Notes: generated from the letters alone by a model not told the origin. 64,000 nt of DNA from an uncultured Rhodopila sp. (GCF_903915725.1 NZ_CAIWTY010000086.1:124001-188000); one strand, 5' to 3'. Numbered from the stretch's first letter, positions 44,620 through 54,174 are shown. Numbers and translations are program-made.

Positions 44620-45810
44620 ATGACGACGCCAACAGTAATCGCTTTCATACCCGGCACGACCGCATCGGAGATCATGGGCGCGGCCGGCGGAACAGCCATC
44701 TGGCCGGGCATCCTTGACGCGGACCTGGCCGATAAGACGGCCTGGGCAACCGAACTCGACACGATCACCAAGCTTCCTGTCGGTAACCTTGTCGCCGAAT
44801 ATACGCCCTCATTGACCTGCTATGCATCGCTGCTGAACTATATGTCGACCGGCAGCAACTTTGCCGACGGCGTGAACTTTACATCGTATGTTTATAACAG
44901 CGCGAGCAAGAATGCGATTGTGCCGGCCGCGGACTATCTTTTCTACATGATTCCTTATGACTGGCGTCAGGATGACGGCGCAGGTTCGCCTTCGTCGGCG
45001 CAGTGGGTCGCCGACGCCATCACCCAACTGAATAATTCGTTCGGCAAAGCCGGCGTGACTGAGTATAACCTTTATCTGGTTGCCCACAGCATGGGCGGCC
45101 TGATCTGTCGCTACATACTGGAGGCGACCAGTCCCGGATGGAGCAAACATGTCCGGAAACTGATCACATTGGGCACCCCGCATCTGGGCGCGCCGCTGGC
45201 GCTGGCACCGATACTGGGTGAAAAGTTCTCCTCTGAAAACGCGGCGGAGGCGTTGTTCCTTCAGACCATGATCAACAATGCATCGCACCCATCGACCTAC
45301 GAACTGTTGCCGCCGCCCGCCGCCGCTAACTTCATCGCGGAAGCGAGCGCGAGCCCGAGCGGGATGGCCTACAGCCTGTACGACTCCAGCGATGCGGCAT
45401 TCAACGCCGCGCTGGCGGAGTGGGGCTTGAAGCGCGACGTGCTGAAAGATGCCAACAACAATCTGTTCAGCTATCTTAAATATGGCGATACTGCCACACC
45501 GGTGGCGTATTACTGCATGGCCGGCACAGGACTGGAAACGCTAACGAGCTACCTTTATATCGCGGGGGCTCGATCGGCATCGGCAGCGTTCGTTCCGCAA
45601 TGGACCGCGTCCGGCGGTGATGGCGTGGTGCCGCAAGCGAGCGCTTCGTTCGAAACCTCGACAGCACCCACCGTCACCACCTTCGCCGGCTATAATCATG
45701 GTCAATTGGCTGGCAGCGACATGGCGAAATTTCCGGCATGCATTGAACACGTGCTGGGAACCTTGATCGGGGTGCCGCTGGCCGCGACAGCCGAGCGTAG
45801 CACGCGCTAA
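44620..45810 (+). CDS. LCAT-like lipase/acyltransferase
   Basis: The 396-residue alpha/beta hydrolase has a nucleophile elbow VAHSMGG, then TLGTPHLGAP, and a GGDGVVPQAS aspartate region with a C-terminal YNHGQL histidine; this order and the FIPGTTASE start match the lecithin:cholesterol acyltransferase/phospholipase group. No signal peptide follows from the ATG at 44620; a TTG-initiated extension to 44467 would add a cysteine-containing hydrophobic segment but lacks a good start. Target lipid unknown. Confidence 0.75.
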   Translation: MTTPTVIAFIPGTTASEIMGAAGGTAIWPGILDADLADKTAWATELDTITKLPVGNLVAEYTPSLTCYASLLNYMSTGSNFADGVNFTSYVYNSASKNAIVPAADYLFYMIPYDWRQDDGAGSPSSAQWVADAITQLNNSFGKAGVTEYNLYLVAHSMGGLICRYILEATSPGWSKHVRKLITLGTPHLGAPLALAPILGEKFSSENAAEALFLQTMINNASHPSTYELLPPPAAANFIAEASASPSGMAYSLYDSSDAAFNAALAEWGLKRDVLKDANNNLFSYLKYGDTATPVAYYCMAGTGLETLTSYLYIAGARSASAAFVPQWTASGGDGVVPQASASFETSTAPTVTTFAGYNHGQLAGSDMAKFPACIEHVLGTLIGVPLAATAERSTR

Positions 45811-46062
45811 TACCAACCGCCGTGGAGGATGACCCATGGGCACAGGCGGCTTATTCGTCATGGCGGGCGCAGGCCCGCCATCCACGCCTTTGTCTGAACG
45901 AGCGAAAGGCGTGGATGCCGACCTCCGCCGGCATGACGGGGCGGCACTCGCCGGAGAGTCGCTCTCAAAGCCGGTTGGTATAAGTCTTCGATCCGGGCCG
46001 ATATCCGCGCCTCAGGCACGGGTCATCGGCCCGGATTGGCTACCGGGGCCGGGTGGCGGGCC
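45811..46062. repeat. intergenic palindromic repeat region (REP-like, copy 2)
   Basis: At 45857-45938 nested inverted repeats are visible: TGGCGGGC and GCCCGCCA around GCAG, then ATCCACGCCTTT pairing with AAAGGCGTGGAT, all bounded by GTCATG and CATGAC. It is the most complete copy of the repeat family seen at 23.5 and 50.4 kb, and lies between convergent genes. Confidence 0.75.
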
Positions 46063-48396
46063 TCACCGCGTGACGTAAGTGAAGATCCGGATCGACCCGT
46101 CCGGCTGTTTCTCCCGGTACAATCCCTGAATTTCCGTCTCAAACCCGGGGAACAGATTCGATCCCTGCTCGAACACCTTCAGATACTCGATCATCGGCCG
46201 CGCCCGCTCGTCAAGCAATTCGCCGGGAACGATCGTCGCGATGCCCGGGGGATAAACCACCCACAGCGTGGTCGCGATGCGGCCGGACAGTTCCTCCAGC
46301 GGCAGGTAATCGACATCGTTCTTCACCAGCCGCCGCACCGCTTCCTGCGGGCGGATCGCCAGGGTCGGGAAATGCTGCGGCCGGAACTGCTTGCGTTGCA
46401 GGCCGCTGGTGTCCTTTTCGCGGTAGAACGCGTGCATCTGCCGGCACAGGTCGCGCAGCCGCATCCCGGCGTAACGGTGCGGCCGGGCGCGAACGAATTC
46501 AGGGATGACGTCCTCCAGCGGCGCATTGTCGTCGTGCAGCCGCTTGAAGAACACCAAGGCGCTTAAAAGCGTCCCGGCCTTGCTGGATTCGACGCCGGGC
46601 GTCAGCAGAAACAGGATGCTGTTGAGGTCGTTCTTTTCCGCCACGATGCGGTTTTCGCGCAGATATTGCGCCAGCACGGGCGCCGGGATGCCGTGCTCGC
46701 TATAGCCGCCGGTCAGACGATCGAAGCCCGGCGTCAGCAGGGTCAGCTTGTTCGGATCGGTCATTGCGTAGCCGGGCGTCACATGCCTGTAGCCGTGCCA
46801 CGCCGCGCCCGGGGTCAGTTGCCAGTAGCGCGAATACGACGCGAGCTCGTCCGTCGGCACGTCCTCCCACTTCGTCAGGGCGCCTTCGTATTCGACCGCG
46901 TCGGGAACAAACGGATCGAAGAACCAGCGCCGGTCGGGGTCGATTTCCTTTTCTTCAAATTCGTGCATGATGGCGCGCAGTTTCTTCCGCAGTTCGATCC
47001 CGAGGCGGATCGTATCGTCCCACAGAACCTCTCCCTGCCGCCCCTTCATCATCTGCGCGCCCACATCGAGCGAGGCGAACAGCGGATAGAACGGCGACGT
47101 CGAAGCGTGCATCATGAACATCTCGTTGAAGCGGCGATGCTCGACGCGGCGGCGCTGGCCGGTGATGTGGGTGTCCTTGATATGGATCTGGCTGGCCTGG
47201 CTGAAGCTGGCCAACTGCTTGTGGGTGGATTGCGTGGCGATGATGCCGGGCTGCTCCGGCCCCAGCCCCTCCAGTCCCATGGCGAAACGGCCGCGGTAGA
47301 TCGGGTGGAACTTCATGAAGCCGGCCCAGGCTTCGTCGAACAGGATATAGTCGCACAGCGGGCCGAGCTTCTCGATGATCGTCTGAGCACTGTAAATCGT
47401 GCCGTCGTAACTGCACTGCTCGATCACCGCCGCGCGAAACGGCCGCGGGCGCCGCCATGCCTCGGGATCGGAGATCAGCGGATGCACCCGGATCTTTTCC
47501 CGGATCAGTTCTTCATCCAGAGCTTCGTAGTCGATGGGGCCAATCAATCCGTGTGCGTTACGGTCCGCTTCGAGAAAAACCGGGATGCCGCCGCCGAGAT
47601 ACAGCGCGCCGTGATGCGCGGCCTTGTGGTTGTTGCGATCGAACAGCACCAGGTCGTCCTCAGCGATCAGCGACTGCAGGACGATTTTGTTCGACGAGGA
47701 TGTTCCGTTCAGCACGAAATAGGTCCGCTCCGCGCCGAAGATTTTTGCCGCCTCCTGCTGAGCCGCTAATGCGGGGCCTTCGTGGGTCAGCAAATCGCCC
47801 AGGTCCAGCACCGAGTTGTCGAGGTCGTCGCGGAACACCGCCTCGCCCAGGTGCTGGAAGAAAATCCGGCCGATGGGGCTGCGCGCGTAGAATACACCGC
47901 CGTTGTGGCCGGGGCAGGTCCAAAGCTGGTTGCCTTCCTCGGCGTAGTCCACCAGGGCGCCGAAAAACGGCGTTTTCAGTGTTTCAGCGTATTGACGCAG
48001 CCGGCTGATCAGATTCTTGGCGATGAAGTCGGGGGTTTCCTCGGCCAGGAAGACATAGCCGTCGGCCTCCCGCAGCACATCCACCGGAATGTCTTCCAGA
48101 CGGTGCCGCCGCACCAGGATGATGATTGGCATGTCCAGGCCGCGCTTGCGGATCAGCGTGACCAGGCCGCCCATCTTGCCCTGCGGGCCGCGCTTGCCCC
48201 AGTCGAGCAGCACGCAACCCACCGCGGCGTCGGTCTGGATCACCAACTCCGCGTCATCAACCTTGCGCGCTTTCATGACGCCGTAGCCGTCGCGCTCGAT
48301 CTCGTCGGCGATTTCCTGCAGCCGCTGGCCTTCCAGGTCCGCAGGGTCAAAGGCCGGAGCACAGATCAAAAACTTGAAGTGGCGGGAGTATTCCAT
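46063..48396 (-). CDS. Orn/Lys/Arg decarboxylase, long PLP form
   Basis: The 777-residue enzyme has an N-terminal wing/receiver-like domain (about 1-135), a PLP fold-type I core with the Schiff-base lysine in ATQSTHKQLASFS and the LFDEAWAGF aspartate, and a C-terminal domain from about 560. This is the AdiA/LdcC/SpeF-type inducible family that decarboxylates arginine, lysine or ornithine; the sequence alone does not decide which. Being 88 bp downstream of a polyamine ABC importer favours ornithine or arginine (to putrescine or agmatine). Cytosolic. Confidence 0.88.
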   Translation of the reverse strand: MEYSRHFKFLICAPAFDPADLEGQRLQEIADEIERDGYGVMKARKVDDAELVIQTDAAVGCVLLDWGKRGPQGKMGGLVTLIRKRGLDMPIIILVRRHRLEDIPVDVLREADGYVFLAEETPDFIAKNLISRLRQYAETLKTPFFGALVDYAEEGNQLWTCPGHNGGVFYARSPIGRIFFQHLGEAVFRDDLDNSVLDLGDLLTHEGPALAAQQEAAKIFGAERTYFVLNGTSSSNKIVLQSLIAEDDLVLFDRNNHKAAHHGALYLGGGIPVFLEADRNAHGLIGPIDYEALDEELIREKIRVHPLISDPEAWRRPRPFRAAVIEQCSYDGTIYSAQTIIEKLGPLCDYILFDEAWAGFMKFHPIYRGRFAMGLEGLGPEQPGIIATQSTHKQLASFSQASQIHIKDTHITGQRRRVEHRRFNEMFMMHASTSPFYPLFASLDVGAQMMKGRQGEVLWDDTIRLGIELRKKLRAIMHEFEEKEIDPDRRWFFDPFVPDAVEYEGALTKWEDVPTDELASYSRYWQLTPGAAWHGYRHVTPGYAMTDPNKLTLLTPGFDRLTGGYSEHGIPAPVLAQYLRENRIVAEKNDLNSILFLLTPGVESSKAGTLLSALVFFKRLHDDNAPLEDVIPEFVRARPHRYAGMRLRDLCRQMHAFYREKDTSGLQRKQFRPQHFPTLAIRPQEAVRRLVKNDVDYLPLEELSGRIATTLWVVYPPGIATIVPGELLDERARPMIEYLKVFEQGSNLFPGFETEIQGLYREKQPDGSIRIFTYVTR

Positions 48397-48483
48397 AAGC
48401 AGCGCATCTCCGGCGTGGGCGGTCGCCGCCCTATAGCACCGAAGCGGTTGCGCGCAGCAATCCGTTCGCCTGACATCAAAGCT

Positions 48484-49296
48484 TCACGCCCGGTCGGGGC
48501 GCAGCCACCGGATCGCCCGGACGATTGACCCCGGGATCACGACCAGCACCAGCAACAGCCATACCGCGACTGCCGAAGCCGTCGGCCAGTCGCGATTGGC
48601 GAAGAACTCGTCCCACAGCACCTTGCCGATCAGTTGCGCCTGCGGGCCGCCGAGGAGAGCCGGAATGACGTATTCACCGATGGCGGGGACGAACACCAAA
48701 GCCACGCCCGCCGCGATGCCGGGCAGCGACAGCGGCAGGATGATCCGCAGAAAAACGCGCCACGGCGGTGCCCCGAGATCGGCCGCCGCCTCCGTTAGTG
48801 TCGGATCGAGCCGCGACAGCCGCGCATATACCGGCAGCACCATGAACGGCAGGTATGTATAGACAATGCCGATATACATCGCCGCATCGGTGTAGAGCAG
48901 CCGGGTTCCGAGCATCCTCGCGATCAGCCCGTCGTCGGCCAGGATGCCGATCCAGGCGTTGATGCGCATCAGAAAGCCGGTCCAGAACGGCAGCATCACC
49001 GCCAGCAGCAGGGCATTCTGCCAGCGCGGCGCGGCGCGGGAGATTGCCAGCGCCATCGGGAAGCCCATCAGCAGGCAGATGAGTGTTGAAACTCCGGCCA
49101 CGCGCAGGCTGCGCAGCAGCGCATCGCGGTACAGCGGATCGGTGGCGACCAGCGACAGATTGTCGAGGTTGAAGCCCAAATCGTATGGCGGGATGCCATC
49201 CGCCGGGACCGCCAGCGCAATGACCGCGACGATCGCCAGCGGTGCTGCCAGCAGCACCAGCAGCCACAGCGCGGGCAGGCCGATGACCCATCTCAT
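48484..49296 (-). CDS. polyamine ABC transporter permease (PotH/PotB-like)
   Basis: The 270-residue permease has six predicted helices and the EAA loop EAAADLGAPPWRVFLRIILP that contacts the ATPase. Its sequence favours the PotB/PotH half. The start overlaps the ATPase stop by 4 bp. Importers of this type need two permeases (PotH plus PotI); no PotI-like gene follows, as the next gene is the decarboxylase. Either a homodimer forms or the partner is elsewhere. Confidence 0.87.
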   Translation of the reverse strand: MRWVIGLPALWLLVLLAAPLAIVAVIALAVPADGIPPYDLGFNLDNLSLVATDPLYRDALLRSLRVAGVSTLICLLMGFPMALAISRAAPRWQNALLLAVMLPFWTGFLMRINAWIGILADDGLIARMLGTRLLYTDAAMYIGIVYTYLPFMVLPVYARLSRLDPTLTEAAADLGAPPWRVFLRIILPLSLPGIAAGVALVFVPAIGEYVIPALLGGPQAQLIGKVLWDEFFANRDWPTASAVAVWLLLVLVVIPGSIVRAIRWLRPDRA

Positions 49297-50360
49297 TCCG
49301 GCAACAGGATGCAGGCGTCCGGCTGCCAGCCGACGCGCACGGGCGATCCCGGCTCCAGCCGAGCCGAGTCCAGGCCGTCCGCCAGCGACCGTTTCACGCG
49401 CAAGACCAAACCGTCCGCCAGCCGAACCGTGACCGCCAGCGCGTCGCCGGCATAGACGCAGCCGGTCACTACACCCTCGACCTGATTGGGCTGCGCCGCG
49501 CCGCCGATGCGCAGCCGTTCCGACCGCAGCGCCAGCAAGCCGGGGCCGGGTGCGCCGGGCTGCTCCGCCCGGACGGACACGCCCAACCCGGGCAACGCGA
49601 CGGAAACGCCGTCCGCAGCGACGACACAGGACAGGATATTGGCGGCGCCAAGAAACGATGCCACGAACCGGTTGGCCGGTGCTTCATAAAGTTCTGCTGG
49701 CGTGCCAATCTGCACCATGCGCCCGTTTTGCATGACGCCGATGCGATCGGCCATTTCCAGCGCCTCGTCCTGGTCGTGGGTTACCAGAACGAAACTGATG
49801 CCGAGTTCCCGCCGCAGCCGCACCAGCTCCGCCCGCGTGTCCATCCGCAGCGCCTGGTCGAGCGCCGACAGCGGCTCATCCAGCAGCAGCAGCGCCGGGT
49901 TGGGGGCGATGCTGCGGGCAAGCGCGACGCGTTGCTGCTGACCGCCGGACAGTTCGCCCGGGCGGCGGGCGCCGAAGCCTTCCAGCCGCACCAGGGACAG
50001 CATTTCCGCAACCCGTTGTTGTGTTTCGGCGCGGGTGGCGCCGCGCTGACGCAGGCCGAAGCTGATATTGGCGGCGACGCTCATGTGCGGGAACAGCGCG
50101 TAAGACTGGAACATGGTGTTGACCGGACGGCGGTGCGGCGGCAGTCCGGTCATGTCGGCGCCGTTCAGGATGATGCGGCCGCCGTCCGGACGGACGAAGC
50201 CGCCGAGGCAGCGCAGCAGCGTGGTCTTGCCGGAGCCGGAGGCGCCGAGCAGCACGAACAGCTCGTTGCGCCGGACGTCGAGGTCGAGGTGGTCGAGGGC
50301 GGTTGCGGACCCGTAGCGGACGAACAGGTTGCTGACGGTGAGGAAGGGGGAAGCCGTCAT
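49293..50360 (-). CDS. polyamine ABC transporter ATP-binding protein (PotA/PotG-like)
   Basis: The 355-residue ATPase has Walker A GASGSGKTTLL, signature LSGGQQQRVALARS, Walker B LLLLDEPLSALD, H-loop LVTHDQDEA, and a C-terminal TOBE domain typical of the polyamine/spermidine group. It energises import through the permease that overlaps it by 4 bp. The ATG at 50360 starts the conserved MTASPFLTVSNLFVRYG; the longer open frame upstream crosses a palindromic repeat and is not used. Confidence 0.9.
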   Translation of the reverse strand: MTASPFLTVSNLFVRYGSATALDHLDLDVRRNELFVLLGASGSGKTTLLRCLGGFVRPDGGRIILNGADMTGLPPHRRPVNTMFQSYALFPHMSVAANISFGLRQRGATRAETQQRVAEMLSLVRLEGFGARRPGELSGGQQQRVALARSIAPNPALLLLDEPLSALDQALRMDTRAELVRLRRELGISFVLVTHDQDEALEMADRIGVMQNGRMVQIGTPAELYEAPANRFVASFLGAANILSCVVAADGVSVALPGLGVSVRAEQPGAPGPGLLALRSERLRIGGAAQPNQVEGVVTGCVYAGDALAVTVRLADGLVLRVKRSLADGLDSARLEPGSPVRVGWQPDACILLPE

Positions 50361-50451
50361 GGTGACCGGAGGGAAATCACGCGGGCCTTCGTCGTCCGCC
50401 GGACCGCAAGGCGTGGATGGCGGGCCTGCGCCCGCCAAGACGGGGGACAGC
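50361..50451. repeat. intergenic palindromic repeat (REP-like, copy 3)
   Basis: Near 50408-50440 the words AGGCGTGGA and TGGCGGGC/GCCCGCCA (around CTGC) repeat the copies at 23.5 and 45.9 kb. It lies between the polyamine-binding-protein and ATPase genes inside one operon, so it may also shape the mRNA. Confidence 0.7.
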
Positions 50452-51549
50452 TCACCCGCCTGCCTTGAACCGCGCCCACAGGCGGGTTCGCAGCCGATCG
50501 GCTGGTTGGGTGGAGGGGCCGATGGTGAAGAAGCGTTCCATCTCGGCGTCGCTGGGGAATACGTTCGGGTCGTTCAGCAGCTCCGGGCGGACCAGAGCGC
50601 GCGTGGCGGGGACGGCATTGGCGTAATGGGTCGCGTCGGTGATGCGGGCCATCACCTCGGGCCGCAGCACGTAGTTGATGAAGGCCAGTGCCTCGTCCTT
50701 GTGCTGCGCGTCGGACGGAATCGCCAGCATGTCAAAGCCGATCTCGGCGCCTTCTTTCGGGGCGGCGTAGCGGATGGTGACGCCGTTGGCGGCTTCGCGG
50801 GCGCGGTTGGACGCCTGGATCACGTCGCCGGAGTAGTCGAACGCCAAACACACCTGGCCGGTCGCCATCGCCTCCAGCGCGCCGCCATTGGCGAACTCCC
50901 GTATATACGGCCGGATCGCCATCAGCGTCTTCGACACCGCGTCCAGATCGGCTGGCGCGGCGCTGTCGGGGCTGCGGCCGAGGTAGTGCAACACCGACGG
51001 GATCACGTCGATCGCGGAATCCATCATGACGATCCCGCACGGCGCGACCTGCTTCGCCACGGCGGGGTCGAACAGCAGTGCCCAGGAATCCAACGGCGCA
51101 TTCGGCTTCAACGCGCGCAGCCGATCGGCGTTGAGTCCAAGGCCGATGGAACCCCAGAGATAGATGGCGCCATGCTTATTGCCGGGATCGGATGACTCGA
51201 CCCGCCTCATCAGCGCCGGATCGAGGTTCTTCCAGTTCGGTACCTTCGCCCGGTCGATCGTCGCCAGCGCGCCGGCCCGCATCAGGCGGGACATTGTCGG
51301 CTCGTTGCTCGGCAGCACGACGTCGTAGCCGGAATGCCCGGCGAGCAGCTTGGCTTCAAGCGTTTCCAGGCTGTCAAAGACGTCGTAGCGAACGGAGATA
51401 CCGGTTTCGCGGGTGAAGGCGGTCAGGACGGCGGGGTCGATATAGTCCGTCCAGTTGTAGATATTGACCACATGGTCCTGCGCATGAGCTGGCAACGCGA
51501 GCGCCAGAACCAGGAGCATAGTCCTTATGGCAGCCGCGACCATGCCCAT
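50452..51549 (-). CDS. periplasmic polyamine-binding protein (PotF/PotD-like)
   Basis: The 365-residue protein has a signal peptide ending AHAQ, then VVNIYNWTDYIDPAVLTAFTR, the family opening, YDVVLPSNEPTMSRLMRAG and a WGSIGLGLN segment. It delivers putrescine or spermidine to the Pot importer, whose ATPase and permease genes follow. AGGGGGAT precedes the start. Confidence 0.9.
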   Translation of the reverse strand: MGMVAAAIRTMLLVLALALPAHAQDHVVNIYNWTDYIDPAVLTAFTRETGISVRYDVFDSLETLEAKLLAGHSGYDVVLPSNEPTMSRLMRAGALATIDRAKVPNWKNLDPALMRRVESSDPGNKHGAIYLWGSIGLGLNADRLRALKPNAPLDSWALLFDPAVAKQVAPCGIVMMDSAIDVIPSVLHYLGRSPDSAAPADLDAVSKTLMAIRPYIREFANGGALEAMATGQVCLAFDYSGDVIQASNRAREAANGVTIRYAAPKEGAEIGFDMLAIPSDAQHKDEALAFINYVLRPEVMARITDATHYANAVPATRALVRPELLNDPNVFPSDAEMERFFTIGPSTQPADRLRTRLWARFKAGG

Positions 51550-51619
51550 GGCGATCCCCCTCCGCGCGTGACTTTTGTATGTTACTCGGTGCGGAGGGTT
51601 GCCGAAAGGCGGGGCCGTT

Positions 51620-53146
51620 TTAATCGGCGGCGATGGCGTGACCGGCGGCGGGCGCCACGAACGGCTTCAGCAGCACCGACAAAACGACCGACACGATGAT
51701 GTTGGCGCCCAGCGCCCAGAGTGCGATGTAGCTCGGGAAGCTGGTGCCCAGGACGGTCACGGTGAACACCGCCGCCTTGAACGACGTGGTGTAGGCCATC
51801 CAGGTGCCGAGGCTGGCACCCACCGCCCAGCCGGCCAGCAGCGCCCAGCCGTTCAGCATGCGCAGATACAGGCCCAGGATCACCGACGGCAACACCTGGC
51901 TCATCCACAGGCCGCCGAGCAACTGGAACTGGATCGCGAACGGCACCGGCACGAAGATGATGAACACCAGCGCGCCTGCCTTGATCACCAGGGAGGCGAT
52001 CTTGGCGACGGCGGTTTGCTCCGCGCCGGTGGCGTTCGGGCGGAGGAAGCCTTTGTACAGGTTGCGGCTGACGATATTGGCGCAGGCGATCGACATGATG
52101 GCGGAGGGCACCAGCGCGCCGATGGCGATGGCGGCGAATGCGATGCCGGCGAACCAGCCCGGGAAGGTCTCCAGGATCAGCGCCGGCACCGCGAAGTTGT
52201 TGCCGTAGCGCTTGAACCCGTCGGCGTAGGCCGGATTGCCACCGACATGCAGCGCCAGCGCCATGAAGCCGAGCAGCGCCAGCAGCCCCAGCACCAGCGA
52301 ATAGGCCGGCAGCAGCGCGGCGTTTCGGCGTATCGCGTTCGGGCTGGAACTGCTGAGGATCGCGGTCATCGAATGCGGGTACAGGAACAGTGCCAGCGCA
52401 GACCCCATCGCCAGCGTGGCATAGGCGCTGTAGCTGCCATAGGTGTCGGCGGCGGGCGGGGTCAGCAGCAGCTTCGCAGGCGGAACCGCGGAGAACACCG
52501 GCGCGAACCCGCCCAGTTTATACGGTATCCAGATGGCGACCGCGATGACCACGATGTAGATCAGCACGTCCTTCACCACGGCGATCATCGCCGGCGCGCG
52601 CAGGCCGGAGGTGTAGGTGAAGGCGGCCAGGATGACGAAGGCGATGATCAGCGGCAGGTCGCCGATCAGGCCGTCTCCCTGCACGCCCATGGCGCCGATG
52701 ACCACCTGCATGCCGACGAGCTGCAGCGCGATATACGGCATGGTCGCCACCAGGCTGGTGATGGCGACGGCGAGCGCCAGCCAGCGGTTGCCGTAGCGTC
52801 CCAACACCACGTCGGAGGACGTCACATAGCCGTTCCGGTGCGCCAGCCGCCACAGCCTGGGGAACACCAGGTAAAGGATCGGGTAGATGATCACCGTATA
52901 CGGGATGGCAAAGAAACCGACTGCCCCGGCGCCGTAGATCAAGGCCGGGACCGCGATGAAGGTGTAGGCGGTGTAAAGATCGCCGCCGAGCAGGAACCAG
53001 GTGACGAAGGTGCCGAAGCGGCGGCCGCCCAGGCCCCATTCGGACAGCAGCGACAGATCGCCGGCCCGCCAGCGGGCGGCGGCGAATCCCAATCCCGTAA
53101 CGAACACGAAGAGCGCGATGAAGACGGTAAGAGCGGGCCAGTTCAC
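51620..53146 (-). CDS. sodium:solute symporter, MctP-like
   Basis: The 508-residue carrier is hydrophobic across 13 predicted helices; the SSS features are WFLLGGDLYTAYTFIAVPAL near the N-terminus and AIGALVPSAIMSIACANI mid-protein. It resembles the monocarboxylate/pyruvate importer MctP and acetate carrier group. The DUF3311 gene ending 10 bp upstream is the usual partner. Likely sodium-driven uptake of a short carboxylate; the exact substrate is inferred. Confidence 0.85.
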   Translation of the reverse strand: MNWPALTVFIALFVFVTGLGFAAARWRAGDLSLLSEWGLGGRRFGTFVTWFLLGGDLYTAYTFIAVPALIYGAGAVGFFAIPYTVIIYPILYLVFPRLWRLAHRNGYVTSSDVVLGRYGNRWLALAVAITSLVATMPYIALQLVGMQVVIGAMGVQGDGLIGDLPLIIAFVILAAFTYTSGLRAPAMIAVVKDVLIYIVVIAVAIWIPYKLGGFAPVFSAVPPAKLLLTPPAADTYGSYSAYATLAMGSALALFLYPHSMTAILSSSSPNAIRRNAALLPAYSLVLGLLALLGFMALALHVGGNPAYADGFKRYGNNFAVPALILETFPGWFAGIAFAAIAIGALVPSAIMSIACANIVSRNLYKGFLRPNATGAEQTAVAKIASLVIKAGALVFIIFVPVPFAIQFQLLGGLWMSQVLPSVILGLYLRMLNGWALLAGWAVGASLGTWMAYTTSFKAAVFTVTVLGTSFPSYIALWALGANIIVSVVLSVLLKPFVAPAAGHAIAAD

Positions 53147-53155
53147 GGCAAATCC

Positions 53156-53359
53156 TCAGTGTTCGGCTTTGTAGACGATGCCGGCGATGGCCGCGGCGAG
53201 GACGATCCATAGCAACTGGTACCAGTAGAAGAACGGGAAGCCGAACAGCGCCGGCTCGACGCGGTTGTAGGACGACACCCAGAACATCGCGATGAACGGC
53301 AGAATGAACAGGAAGCGCGTCCAGTGCCATCTCGGCTCCGGAGCGGGCGGCGTCGCCAT
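53156..53359 (-). CDS. DUF3311 small membrane protein
   Basis: The 67-residue protein has two predicted helices (about 14-30 and 40-60) and WVSSYNRVEPALFGFPFFYW, the DUF3311 signature. DUF3311 genes sit directly in front of SSS symporters in many genomes; here the symporter starts 9 bp downstream. It may help assembly. GGGAAGGGAA lies before the ATG at 53359. Confidence 0.88.
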   Translation of the reverse strand: MATPPAPEPRWHWTRFLFILPFIAMFWVSSYNRVEPALFGFPFFYWYQLLWIVLAAAIAGIVYKAEH

Positions 53360-53510
53360 CGTGGTGTTCCCTTCCCTCGGGCGCATCGGGGACGCGCGCC
53401 ATGCTTACCGCTTCAATCAGAGAAGCCCTGGAGAGTCAATCTGTTTACGGATCGACATCGGGCGGGGGGTGGACAAATCGGCGCCAACAGGTGTCTGCGC
53501 CGCTGTCCGC

Positions 53511-53555
53511 GGCAACGTCCCGGTGTGCAACGTCCCGATGTGCAACATCCCGATC
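53511..53555. repeat. 15-bp tandem repeat, 3 copies
   Basis: The unit GCAACGTCCCGATGT repeats at 53511-53525, 53526-53540 and 53541-53555, with one to three mismatches between units, followed by a decayed GGCAACGCC. It is non-coding, about 100 bp upstream of the Hsp20 gene, within the divergent gap to the DUF3311 gene. Confidence 0.85.
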
Positions 53556-53655
53556 TGGCAACGCCGGGGCGGCGCACCTATATTCGGGCACGGATGCCGG
53601 TGAAACCGCGTCCGCCGGTCGCTGAGCATCCAGTTTCTTTCAGAGGAGTTCAGAC

Positions 53656-54174
53656 ATGGCCCAAAATCCCATCGCACAGTTCTGGCCTGCCGGGTTAACC
53701 GACCGCGGATTGGCCACCTCACCTTTTACAGTACTGCAGCGGCAGATGAACCGCGTGCTGGAGGACGTATTCGGCCCCGAAACCGGACTGTTCTCACAGG
53801 CGCCGGAGCCGATGCGCGGCATCCTGTCGCCGCGGATCGAGCTAACCGAAACCGAAAACGAACTGCGCGTCATCGCAGAGATGCCCGGCGTGAAGGAGCA
53901 GGAAATCGATGTCGCCCTGGACGACGGCAGGCTGACACTGCGCGCGGAAAAGAAGCTGGAGCGCAAGGATGAGCGGGAGAACACTCATTTTACTGAACGT
54001 TCATACGGCGTCTTCCAGCGCAGCCTGCAGTTGCCGTTTCAGGTCGATCCGGATGAAGTGAACGCCGCTTTTGACAATGGCGTGCTTACGATTACACTGC
54101 CGAAACCCAAGGGGCGCGATCTGAAGCGCAAAATCGAAGTGCGCGGCGCGTCATCACGGCCGAGCGAAGAGTGA
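53656..54174 (+). CDS. Hsp20 small heat-shock chaperone
   Basis: The 172-residue protein has an alpha-crystallin domain (about 55-150): RIELTETENELRVIAEMPGVKEQEIDVALDDG, TLRAEKK and VDPDEVNAAFDNGVLTITLPK. The N-terminal 55 residues hold the helical oligomerisation arm; RSYGVFQRSLQLPF is also typical. It holds unfolded proteins in the cytosol without ATP. First of a stress gene run. Confidence 0.92.
   Translation: MAQNPIAQFWPAGLTDRGLATSPFTVLQRQMNRVLEDVFGPETGLFSQAPEPMRGILSPRIELTETENELRVIAEMPGVKEQEIDVALDDGRLTLRAEKKLERKDERENTHFTERSYGVFQRSLQLPFQVDPDEVNAAFDNGVLTITLPKPKGRDLKRKIEVRGASSRPSEE

Noticed and set aside
51575-53212. 545-codon plus-strand frame opposite the sodium:solute symporter
   Set aside because: Rich in His, Arg, Gly and Asp as expected from the antisense of a membrane protein; the symporter has a complete set of helices.
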